This document shows, in pieces, positions 23,602 through 33,380 of a DNA stretch of 64,000 nucleotides. The position numbers and the translations under genes are program-made. This DNA is from Siphonodentalium dalli. Taxonomy: Eukaryota > Mollusca > Scaphopoda > Gadilida > Siphonodentaliidae. Location of the stretch: NCBI GenBank assembly GCA_032622095.1, contig CP136065.1, positions 52,945,949 to 53,009,948 of the forward strand. The letters run 5' to 3'. The notes under the pieces are model-generated. The model searched no databases, was not told the origin of the DNA, and worked only from the letters and a program-made list of their open reading frames with translations. Position 1 is the stretch's first letter. Each line of letters opens with the position of its first letter.

Positions 23602-24551
23602 GAGAGCATACCTGGCATTCCCTCACAACACATATGCCGCGAGAGGATTTCTCAACCCGCATGATCACCAGGATGAGCAAATATACATATGTTCCCGTGC
23701 AGCAAGCAGTGTCTGTAATTAGTGGTGTGCCAAATTGATCAGGCTTATGTTCTATAGCCATATGGGAAGGATGAGTGATCGGTTGATTGGTGCATTGCAT
23801 TCCTACTGTAGCATACCCACAATATCCTTCATTTTCTTATGTAACCACTGCTGCCTGCAATTAATCGGTAAGCTGATCTCGACGCATATGTATGTGTGGA
23901 TCTTGTCGGTGATTGAAAGAACACATTCCTTTCCTCTCAGTTATTATAGCTCATTAGAAAATGTGTCCATATAGATAAAACATATTACCTTGTGCTTCTG
24001 ATCTTCCAACCGAGTTTCCGACCTAGGAATACCCAAAATTTTAAACGGCATTACCATGCAGACTCCGTTAGAATGTTTTAAAATATTTATGCGCGTAAAT
24101 TCCCATTCAAATATTGGCCTTGTCTTGGAGTTGCCAAGGGGAAATGAAGACTTAGGAAGGATAAAAAAAACATTTGTCTCTGTGGTATCATTTTGTTCTG
24201 CCAATATCAGTGCTACAACATCAGGTTCTCGCCATGCAATATCGCAGTATTATAGAACGATTAGCTGATAATCCGGCTTGTTAAAATAACCAATAAACTC
24301 TTAAACCACAAACTAGTTACAACACTAACTCGCATTTGTCACATTTTGGGAGACAAATATGTCGACAAATTCATATAATAAACATGACATTGATATGCAT
24401 TGCAAAGACTGATCAATTAAATAGAAATTATCGCATCAGAGATGAAAATAAACTGACCACTTCTTTCCCCAGCATGTAACAAAAAGTATATATGTTTGTA
24501 AGTATGTCATATAAGCGTTATATTACCAGGCTTGCATATTATGTGGGCCCT
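23602..24551. other. Intergenic, nothing recognised
   Basis: Several short ORFs on both strands, such as 23944-24204 minus, show no domain. No gene is called. Confidence 0.4.
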
Positions 24552-24805
24552 TTAATCCTTTCATGCCTGGAGCTTTCTGAAATTTTGCCAAAACCCTGTG
24601 CCAATGCATTCTCTTACAATATGCGAGACTCTCATATGGATATATAAGAGAATGCATTGGCCTAACAATATTTACCTTGACCGTGTAAGCCAGTTAATTC
24701 TCTTATTTATGAGAGGCTTCCTGTGGCATACTCGCATACATTAGATAATTAACTGGCACAGCTATTTAATTCTGCACCAGCGCAACTGACGACATGAAAG
24801 GGTTC
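24552..24805. mobile_element. MITE family B, copy 3, degraded
   Basis: It starts TTAATCCTTTCATGCC and ends GACATGAAAGGGTTCA, a decayed TTAA. It holds two eroded hairpin modules and the linker ATTTACCTTGACC in inverse orientation to the other copies. Confidence 0.8.
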
Positions 24806-25607
24806 ATTTGACTAGCAAATCATCAACATTTCACGACCCTCGAAGACCGAAACTAAAATACCTTTCGCCATTGATCATGTGGGATATACATTGTATATTT
24901 TATTTCATGATTATATCTCCCGTTTCATATTAAATTGTTGGGTTATGTGATAATAATAATAAACACCAAAATATAACAACAACATTCATTTAATGGTTGA
25001 ATCATCACAGACTAGGTGAAATAAAACAAGGAATCAATCAACAAACACACAGCTCAACATTCATACATTAGTTATCAGTAGACATCAACTGCTGTCAAAA
25101 GTCAGGGTCACAAGTCTGGGTTGAAAGTAGATCATGATCTAGGTTGATAGTAGACGATAGAGCAAAGATGAATATATAGTGGTAGGAGCACAGGTCTCCT
25201 GGTGCGACAACCCCACCATGAGTATTTTAGATATATATATATATTCATAGTGGTGTTGTCGCACCAGGGGATATATGGTTAGGAGAACAGTCCCATTGCA
25301 TTGAATCGCATTGGCACAGGAGATGTTTCGCAAAATCACGAACACGAATTTTTATTATTATGATTCCTGAAAATAGGTTTTTTTCTTCTAAATATAGAGA
25401 ACCATTATGTTTATCAAGCTTGTCCTGAACAATGTCAACAACAAACCCAGGAAATAGGTGTAATTCGATAGTAACTGGCAGGTGCGTGGCGGTGGTGGGT
25501 GAGTATATTAGCACGTGTCTGGTTGCATCCTATTGTTTGAACTGATAAGAGTGTGTCGCTTTGTATGGTGGGTACTTTATACTTCAGCCTGTCGCACTAA
25601 TCTAGTA
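24806..25607. other. Intergenic with short inverted repeat
   Basis: No gene is recognised. An inverted pair, GGTGCGACAACCCCACCATG near 25200 and GTGGTGTTGTCGCACCAG near 25251, flanks a (TA)n tract at about 25227-25242 and can form a cruciform. Confidence 0.6.
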
Positions 25608-25850
25608 TTAACCCTTTCATGACGGGAGCTTTGCTGGTGCAGCATTAAAGATCCTGTGCCAACGCATTTCTTATATATGCGAGTCCCCATATAGGGAGCC
25701 TCGCACATGCAAGATCAAGGTAAATATTGCTAGACCAATGTATTCTCCTATATTTGCGTGGATCTCTATGGGAGACTCGCATATATAAGAAAATGCGTTG
25801 GCACAGGGTTTTCGCAAAATTTCAGGAAGCTCCAATCACGGCAGGGTTAA
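25608..25850. mobile_element. MITE family B, copy 4
   Basis: TTAA occurs on both sides (25608-25611 and 25847-25850), with termini CCCTTTCATGACGG and CACGGCAGGG. There are two hairpin modules, the second intact (AATGTATTCTCCTATATTTG with its partner), joined by CAAGGTAAATATTG. Confidence 0.85.
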
Positions 25851-26219
25851 ACACAAAGCAATATGACCACGGGAATACGTGGTGCAAGAGGTCACACACT
25901 CGACATAACCGGAAAGACAAAAAACTGTTTCTAAGAAATACATATATATATATACGTATAGTGCCTATTGTACGTCATGCACGTTAGTTTCAGCATGAAT
26001 GTATAGTTCGGTATGTATAGTGGATGATGATAAGCCACCTAACAGTTATGTCAACACGGAAGAAACAGAAACTTGGCGAATATTACACGATTTCGTTAAG
26101 ATGTATTAGTGTATATGCGCGTATTGAGGACATCCGTCATTCGTCGAAATATCTCTTAGTTGAACAAGTGAAACAGACTTTTTCCGTGTAATTAATTTAT
26201 CTCTTATTTTAGAAATAAG
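25851..26219. other. Intergenic, nothing recognised
   Basis: No gene or repeat was recognised; a short (TA)n run lies near 25943-25953. Confidence 0.4.
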
Positions 26220-26444
26220 ACCAACATCGTATTTCACTCGACATACATGAGCTACATGGGACATAACTCTTCTTTTTTTTCTTCTTTTTTTTGGTACATG
26301 GCGAAGCCACAACGGTTTCTCAAAATAGATTAAAATACCAACATCGTATTTCACTCGACATACATGAGCTACATGGGGAAATAACTCTTCTTGGGTTTTG
26401 TTGGTACATGTCGAAGCCACAACGGTGTCTCAAAATAGATTAAA
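26220..26444. repeat. Tandem duplication, ~115-bp units
   Basis: Two consecutive copies share ACCAACATCGTATTTCACTC, GACATACATGAGCTACATGG, TGGTACATG-CGAAGCCACA and TCTCAAAATAGATTAAA. They are nearly identical except for a T-rich expansion in the first copy, so the duplication looks recent. The 104-codon minus-strand ORF crossing it simply reads both units. Confidence 0.95.
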
Positions 26445-27107
26445 TCTTTTTCCCGTGAGCTGATGTCTCGTGAAAAACTTTTTGCTCTTGTAAAATTACA
26501 ATTGTAGATTAGGAACATCTCCAATCTGGTGATCTCTCAAGTCTCAACGATCAAATAGAGAGTCGCGGAAAAAGATCGGTATTTTTATTTAATATTTGCC
26601 GCCAAATTTGACCATGCCGTGTTTGTTCGGCTGGCTGGTAACACATGGCTGGAACTAGCAGACAATCAGGGGTCATTTCTCAGTATTGACCATGCGGCAT
26701 AAAACGGACATGAAAGCAAATTAAAACCACACAGAGATATAAAAGCCGTGTGTTGGGGTCGCCATATGGCTCACCACTGACCGACCGTATAGCAATAGAT
26801 CACATTCTGAATGATCACACGTGCACCTGCAGATGACCTTTGACCACAAAGAACAGACGAGAAGTAAAGTTCAGATAATACAGCTGAATGGTGGGGTTTC
26901 GCTGGGAAGGCAGTTAAAATGATAAACGTGTATATGAGCGACCAACATGTGTCTTTTCCATTTGAAGCGCGTGTTCGATAAATCTGCATGTGTTGAAGCT
27001 TGGCAAGAATCGAGAAAATAACAAGAACGAACGAACACTAAAAATGCAATCATGTCTTTAGACCTTCAGTTACAACAATAATTTGATATTTAATAAATTA
27101 TATCTTA
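26445..27107. other. Intergenic, nothing recognised
   Basis: No gene or repeat family was recognised. Confidence 0.4.
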
Positions 27108-28105
27108 AAGGGACATGGCACGTTCGAGCTTCCAAAGTTTGTCTATGTAATTTGGAAGGAGGTAACAGATAAGTTGTCACAGACACGAAAATTGATATAC
27201 CGCGGTTTTATATGCTCTGAAAAATATTGTCCATGATGACAACTATTTTCTAGCTGTTTTAATTTTTTCGCACAGAAGTGAAACAAACGCTCTTTATTTC
27301 TACCATATCGGGAATACACAAACACGGAAGGCTCGTTTCTGTTCCATGCCATACAGATGGCTCTTTCTGTTTTGTTTTGGACCCAATCACCATGTTAATA
27401 GTTATATTTTTATGATTCCAATGCGTTTTTCTGTGGCATATAATGCTCGTAGAAAGGTAGTTCAAGTATTTATCGACCTATTGCGATATCGGGAACATTT
27501 CAAAAAGCAAATATTATAAGGTGCATTTTGGAGCGCAAACCAAGTGGCTTTAACCAGCAGTAGCTTTGTTCTACACAAGGAAAGATCACAGGTCTCCAGA
27601 ACAAAAGTTGTAAGGTCAAGTTTTGTTCTGGGGACCTGTGTGAAAGATGTTGTCTGAAACCACATACAACATTAATCTTACGATATACAACAAAAAAAGG
27701 GTATAGCAAACTGTGCCCTCTAAATTGTCTAAAGAGTGTTAACTAAGTGGTTAGAAATCTAGAAAATTCTGCGTAAAGCCAGGTGCAATTTCCTGTTGAA
27801 ACTTTCAAGATAATATTATACAAAATTGCCTGAATGGAATAAAAACATAGCTTTTGTAATACTTAAGACTGGAACCATGCATACACCTTCAGTTAAATTA
27901 TAAATTATTGATAAATGCACTATAGACACAGCTAATGGGGCCCAATCATATAGTTGTTTCGACTTAGACTTAGATTTTAAAGATCCACGGTAGGATTTGA
28001 AGATATAAAATACCAAAACTTCCAATGATCGCCTGAGGTAAAGAGCATCCATACTTTCGTTTCCCAAAATCAGAAGAGAATAAAGAGCGATCTCAATTGT
28101 GACCT
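27108..28105. repeat. Dispersed repeat J region, copy 1
   Basis: A segment at about 27498-27552, containing ATTTTGGAGCGCAAACC, is the reverse complement of 29536-29592. A second segment at about 28078-28105 (AATAAAGAGCG followed by TCAATTGT) matches 29369-29395 directly. The left edge TTAAAGGGACATGGCACG resembles the family C terminus. It is probably a degraded TTAA-type element or a pair of them. No coding sequence is recognised. Confidence 0.5.
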
Positions 28106-28210
28106 TTTATACTCGTTTTCAAAGTAAAACTGATGGATGCTTTTGTGTTTGTTCGCGATTCCTATGTCATAAAACTGACGTTGACTGCGAGTATTTTTCT
28201 TTTGTCTTGT

Positions 28211-28338
28211 CAGCTGAAAATTACCTTTAATAGCACAGTTTGACTAATTTTGTGTAAAATCGGACTGTGGATCTTTAACTCAAGTAACATCACGAAATTT
28301 ACAAACGTGTGCGTGGTCAGTTGCGGTCAGGTGGTTAA
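28211..28338. repeat. Direct repeat, left copy (filled MITE target)
   Basis: This ~128-bp sequence is repeated at 28762-28893. It ends at GGTGG followed by the TTAA at which MITE family A copy 4 is inserted. Confidence 0.95.
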
Positions 28339-28733
28339 CCCTTTACCCAACAAACCGGCCAAAAACGGCCAAATAAAGCTGCAACAGCCTAAATTATCTT
28401 GGGTCTGTCTCAATAAAATCATACAAATATGGATATCATTGGAACCGGCTCATTGACCACATTGTGATGGTTACAGTTATGCCCTGTGCCAATGCATTCT
28501 CTTATATATGCGAGTCGACCATAGGTCGCCTCGCATATATAAGAGAATGCATTGGCCTAAAAAAAACTTTTTTAAACACTTTTTACCATTTGTTCTTACA
28601 TTCTTTAACAATTTTATAATTTTTAATGTGTTAAGCCAATGCATTCTCTTATATATGCGAGGCGATTTATGGTCGACTCGCATATATAAGAGAATGCATT
28701 GGCACAGGGCCCTTCTGTTGGGTAAAGGGTTAA
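28335..28733. mobile_element. MITE family A, copy 4 (complete)
   Basis: TTAA flanks both ends (28335-28338 and 28730-28733), with termini CCCTTTACCCAACA and TGTTGGGTAAAGGG. Two complete hairpin modules (about 28487-28556 and 28636-28704) are joined by a T-rich linker. The nearby second copy of the host sequence lacks the MITE and carries one TTAA, so insertion clearly duplicated TTAA. Confidence 0.95.
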
Positions 28734-28761
28734 TGTCAATCGTCCATCGACATTACAATTT

Positions 28762-28893
28762 CAGCTGAAAATGACCTTTAATAGGACAGTTTCACTAATT
28801 TAGTGTAAAATCTGACTGTGGATCTTTAACTCAAGTAACATCACGAAATTTACAAACGCACACGTGGTCAGTTGCGGTCAGGTGGTTAATGTC
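28762..28893. repeat. Direct repeat, right copy (empty MITE target)
   Basis: It is nearly identical to 28211-28338 (GTGGATCTTTAACTCAAGTA, CATCACGAAATTTACAAACG, GGTCAGTTGCGGTCAGGTGG). It runs straight through GTGGTTAATGTCA without an insertion. Confidence 0.95.
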
Positions 28894-29295
28894 ATCATGT
28901 GACATCTGGTGACCGTGTGGTTAGTTAAAGGCCCTCGAGGGCACTGTCATGGCACAATAAATCGTGTGAAGTAATTAGTGCGGTGTGTGAGTGACACCAG
29001 CCTGTCCGGCGTATAAACTATTTAGCCTGGAGGAATACTGAGAACTAATCTCCGTGTGATATACTTATACTGAGACCAACATATGAAAACAACAACTTAT
29101 TCTATATTTACTATGGCGATAAAGTACAGTTGTTTCGCATTCCATTTGTGGATATATAAATACGATTAAAGATGTCCTTTCAGATTTGACAGTAGTTATA
29201 AACTATTTTTGTCTAAATCTCGAGGTCTAAGAACTAGAACTTGAACCCACCACACGGACAATTCCATTGTTACATATCGAATTCCGTAGTCAGTT
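28894..29295. other. Intergenic, nothing recognised
   Basis: No gene or repeat was recognised. Confidence 0.4.
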
Positions 29296-29700
29296 ATACC
29301 TTATTTTGGCAGAATAATACTCATTATAAACAGCGTTAATATTGTCATTCCCCAATAGTGGTAGATTATAAAGAGCGTTCTTAATTGTACACGTTATAAT
29401 AATGCCCATTATTTATTATATGTTCTAAAATTAACGGTTTTAGTGACGCCTGTATTGCCTTTGCGTTGAATACAAGTAATAATAAAAACACCAGAGACCG
29501 TTAGATTTGTTTGAGAAATATTTACTAATTCAAAGCCACATGGCGGTTTGCGCTCCAAAATACACCTAATAATATTTCGCTTTTTAACTTTCCCCCAGTA
29601 TCGAAATAGGTCGATAATCGCTTCATGTGTATCATTTTGGCCAAAGCAACATAAAAAGAAAACCAACAACAATTTGATTGCTAATTAGAAAGATAACGGC
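29296..29700. repeat. Dispersed repeat J region, copy 2
   Basis: It contains TATAAAGAGCGTTCTTAATT (about 29365) and GGTTTGCGCTCCAAAAT (about 29546), matched directly and inversely to parts of 27498-28105. Confidence 0.55.
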
Positions 29701-29901
29701 AACTTTTGATTTTAAGTCAATGCAAAGCATTATTGTGTTGTGTATTTAGGTCAGTGACAAATCAATAAGCTGGTGAGTGGTTCGAGGAGACAGCAAAGAG
29801 TAAATGAGCAAGACTGAATGAGAAGATGTGAAAGAGAACATGTGAAAGAGAAGGTGAATGAATATAGAATGAACCACAGTCAACTGGCTGAATGTGAGAA
29901 C

Positions 29902-30166
29902 TTAACCCTTTCATGACGGGAGCTGCGCTGGTGCAGCATTAAAAACCTTTTGTTCGAGTACCTTCTCTATTATTTAAGAGTCTCTCATAAGGAGCCTCGC
30001 ATATATAATAGAATGCACTGGCTTACAAGATCAAGGTAAATATTGTTAGGCAAATGCATGCTCTTATATATGCGAGGCGCCCTATGGGCGACTCGCATAT
30101 ATAAGAGAATGCATTGGCACAGGGTTTTCGCAAACTTTCAGGAAGCTCCATTCACGAAAGGGTTAA
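29902..30166. mobile_element. MITE family B, copy 5
   Basis: TTAA flanks both ends, with termini CCCTTTCATGACGG and TTCACGAAAGGG. Of the two hairpin modules, the second (about 30049-30119) is nearly perfect, with arms AATGCATGCTCTTATATATG and its partner. The linker contains TCAAGGTAAATATTGTTA. Confidence 0.9.
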
Positions 30167-30626
30167 ACCGTCTTGTGGTGTTTCAATACTAAATTATTAA
30201 GCAATTTACACCGACGAAGAATGCGTTGCTACGTCTTTGGTACATCATGACACTTCTTGACATAAAACAAAAACAAACGAACAAAACAATACGGTTATGA
30301 GAAAGTTCTCAATTCAGTAATTTCTTGCAGTATACACAACCGTGACAAAAACAAACACAGAGACATGGTTAACGGGTTCACGTTGGTGGAATGGAGTTAA
30401 AGTTTTGTTACAATGTTTAATAACTTCAATAACTGTAGGGACATTTCAGGAGTCAGTCTCTTATAATATAATTTTTATTTTGCTGAAGGCCAATACACTG
30501 ACGTATAAATTGTTCATTAAAAATCAGATTTTTAAGTCTTGATCTAAAATTAATTCACTACACTGAATATTGGTAGGAAAATAGGAGAACGATTTCAACA
30601 TATTTTGCAGTTTGAAATTTCACAAT
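30167..30626. other. Intergenic, 3' of ATOH8-like gene
   Basis: The 66-codon ORF at 30342-30542 has no domain. No repeat family is recognised. On the minus strand this is downstream of the ATOH8-like gene's candidate poly(A) signal. Confidence 0.4.
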
Positions 30627-30632
30627 TTTATT
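30627..30632 (-). terminator. Candidate poly(A) signal AATAAA
   Basis: On the minus strand the hexamer AATAAA lies about 205 nt downstream of the ATOH8-like stop codon. It is the first canonical hexamer I find, but transcript evidence is needed because AT-rich sequence gives chance matches. Confidence 0.4.
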
Positions 30633-30836
30633 GTGTCAGACACGAAATAACTAACTGAATTCATTTACAAACCACCACCCCATTTCAGCACGTGCCCGAA
30701 CAAAGGTGGATATTTGTTTCAAATATATAACAACATAAACACGAAAGCACTCATAACATATTATCACAAAGTGGAAATCGGGAAACCAAAACACAAATAT
30801 CACATTAGTGTAAGAGAAAATGGCACAAGTGTTAAT

Positions 30837-31880
30837 CTAATGCCGTCGCCTGGCCCGTCCCTCCGTCTGAATCGTATGCGTGCACATATCAACACACTCA
30901 CTGAATGATGGCATACTCCTATCAGGACTATAATCCAAGTCTGCAAGTTTGGCCAACGACAAAATGTAACTGCATGCTATGCGTAAAATGGCAAGTTTTG
31001 ACAGTTTCTGGTTATAAGAATATGAAGGAACAGCCCGCCGCAAACTTTCGAAAGCAGCGCTAATAGTGTGTACTCTTGTCCTTTCTCGTGCGTTTGCTTC
31101 GATTCGTCTTTCCCTAGTCATATTTTTATAATTTTTCCTGGGCTTTTTACCGCCAATTTTATCACAGTTTAATGCATCAGACTCCGACATGTCCAGTCGA
31201 GAATTATTTGCAGAAGAAATAGTTTCTGGAGGAGAAACGGTTTCCATTGGCATTCGAGGATGACTGCCTGGCGAAAATGCCTTTTGTGGAATAGGAGGGT
31301 ATCCGGGAAAATATTGCGGAACTGGGAACGGTTTGGCTGGAAAGAATCCTTGAGCTGGTGGAGGCATAAATAACGGAACATTTGTCAATGCTGGGTAAGG
31401 TACTTTAAGAATAGGTGTAGTCCTCTGGTTTGCATCACGGTTATCTACTGGAGAAGGGTTAATAATATGATGTCCGGTAATAACAGCATCGCGAGATTTC
31501 TCGATATCTTCACTGCAACCACTGTCAGAATCCACGCTCCCTCTCGGACTTTGACAAATCCTTTTAATACTAAAGTCACTCCGCTTGCGCGGTTCACTTA
31601 ACTTCCGTTTATTTCTCCGAGAATCTGGCGATAAAAGTTCTCCATCTTCAGGTGAGCGATTCGGAGATGGAATAAGTTCCCCGGAATCCGGTGAAGAAAA
31701 GTTCCTATCAGCATTCCGAATTTCAGAAATATGTTCCATAACAACCCGCGATCCAACAGAACAATAATCCCGATTGATCTTTCGGAGATCTAAAGATTTT
31801 TCTTCCATGGTGTCACTTTTAAAGTTTTCCGGGTGAGAATAACTTTCTCTTCCACAGGTGTCTATATAGCGACCCTCCAT
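30837..31880 (-). CDS. ATOH8: bHLH transcription factor, ATOH8/Net family
   Basis: A complete 347-codon ORF encodes a class II bHLH protein that would bind E-boxes in the nucleus, normally as a heterodimer with an E-protein. The N-terminal half is Ser/Pro-rich with repeated SPDSGE/SPEDGE segments (63-86) and a basic stretch (88-107, KRKLSEPRKR) that looks like a nuclear signal. A Pro/Phe/Tyr-rich stretch follows (160-205). The bHLH spans about 256-316: basic region RRIEANARERTRVHTISAAF with E266 as the E-box contact, loop around SYSYNQ, helix 2 LSKLAILRIACSYILSLAKL. The tail FSECVDMCTHTIQTEGRARR is specific to the ATOH8/net group and separates it from atonal, neurogenin and twist. The ATG has G at -3 and +4, and an in-frame TGA lies five codons upstream. 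No intron is needed; vertebrate ATOH8 genes do have introns. In vertebrates and flies the family acts in tissue differentiation (in fly, wing vein suppression by net). Confidence 0.95.
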   Translation of the reverse strand: MEGRYIDTCGRESYSHPENFKSDTMEEKSLDLRKINRDYCSVGSRVVMEHISEIRNADRNFSSPDSGELIPSPNRSPEDGELLSPDSRRNKRKLSEPRKRSDFSIKRICQSPRGSVDSDSGCSEDIEKSRDAVITGHHIINPSPVDNRDANQRTTPILKVPYPALTNVPLFMPPPAQGFFPAKPFPVPQYFPGYPPIPQKAFSPGSHPRMPMETVSPPETISSANNSRLDMSESDALNCDKIGGKKPRKNYKNMTRERRIEANARERTRVHTISAAFESLRRAVPSYSYNQKLSKLAILRIACSYILSLAKLADLDYSPDRSMPSFSECVDMCTHTIQTEGRARRRH

Positions 31881-32400
31881 ACCAGAGCGCCGTATTCAAT
31901 ATGAGCCGTCAGCCAGAAGTGTTTATACTAATAACCTTCCCGACAAGTTGTCCAGATGTTAGCTGTTTAAGAATTCCTCAGATGCGTGTTATTTATTGAC
32001 TAATCCTACACAGATGACTATCTCACAGAACGCCAATTGAGGCGATATAAAAATAACTCGCCTGCGGTAACCGCCGAGTGCGAGTGTATAAACCCGACCG
32101 AGCGGGCAGTTATTAAGCCCAGTATGGTCCCACAGCAATGTTCAATATTTCACCAGGGCATTAATTGGAATATGGCGAGTTGTGGCGAAATAGCGACTTT
32201 TTATTCTAACTCTATAAAGCACGCGGTAATTGGGGCGCCAGGTGGTCGGATCACTAGCATTGAAACTTGTTCTTGAGTAAACTCGATATGCGATCTAATG
32301 CCTCGGTGGGCGGACTAGTCCATTATCGGGGGCGACAGATTATCGCATTCGCCGATCGACCACCTGTCCAATGTACACGTGGAATTCGTAGCTCGCGGAG
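31881..32400 (-). promoter_or_regulatory. Putative ATOH8 upstream region with E-box cluster
   Basis: Six E-boxes lie within about 430 bp: CAGATG at 31953, 31979 and 32011; CAGGTG at 32239; CACCTG at 32361; CACGTG at 32376. A TATAAA on the minus strand (31927 to 31922) sits about 42 nt before the start codon. The stretch is richer in CG dinucleotides than its surroundings and holds no MITE. A 79-codon plus-strand ORF (32037-32276) overlaps it and is not called. Regulation by bHLH factors, including the gene's own product, is inference. Confidence 0.45.
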
Positions 32401-33380
32401 TATGTTTTTATCACTAGGTTAAATAGAATGTTGTGTATCGGGCTTCAGTAATCCCTCTGGCGCGTATTTATTGATTATATATATAACCATATTAACGCAT
32501 TAGTGGCCACCAATTCAGTACATTGCAACTACTTTATAGGGAATCACTATTGGTGATGCCAATTACGATAATTTCTAACAGTAAATTTATCAAACCCTTT
32601 TCAGTTATCTTAATCCGATTCGACGAAGACTGGATTAGGATTATAGGATCAACCTGGGTCAGATCGAGTTGGTTTCTTTGACAGGCATTGGCGATTAAAC
32701 AGACAATGGCTAATCAGCACACGGTAGCTAGTAAAAGGGCGATTTCCCCGTGTACAAAAACATGTCGCAGCTCAGGTTTGTATGAACTCGAATATCAAGG
32801 ATTAAGTTACAACAGGAAAACATGCAACTATCGTCGAAACATGTTAAGATAGCCCTAGCTGAGAATTATGTCTGTTACCACAATAACAATTGGGTCTTAA
32901 AGTGTTGGTTATATCAAGATTTAACAAAAAACTACATTGGCGCCCAACCAAACCAGATTTCTCATTCGATTTGACACAGCAAACTTTATATACGTTTTAT
33001 ATTCGTGTAGGTTTTGGTGAGCAAATATCGACTTTCGAAAGAGGCAGTTGCATAATATGTTTTTGACTTTCTAGTCGGGCGCTATAAAATCAAAAGGTCA
33101 GGCATGATAAATATACTTTCATTTGATAAAAAAAATATCCTTCTTTGCATGTTTGATATGCAGGTGGCGATTTAAAGCCGAACAATTTATCAGAGAATCC
33201 TCTCCTTTGTCATATTCCGGTCCTGTAGGTTTATACATACGTGTACCACTTTTTTCTTCGGCGTGAAACAAAAAGAGCGTTCCTTGTTAACCTATATCAT
33301 TATGTTGTATAACCTATTTGAAGTCAACATATCGGTGTTTATAAACTTATATTTTCCCTCCTCCAAATTACAATACATTG
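32401..33380. other. Intergenic upstream of ATOH8, nothing recognised
   Basis: No repeat family or gene was recognised. One AAAGAGCGTT motif near 33271 resembles that of family C but has no element termini around it. Confidence 0.4.

Noticed and set aside
23406-23800. Opposing ORFs of 110 and 123 codons
   Set aside because: They fall on repeat H, whose other copy (21756-21951) does not keep either frame.
32037-32276. 79-codon ORF upstream of the ATOH8-like gene
   Set aside because: It is on the opposite strand inside the likely promoter, with no domain or codon pattern to support it.
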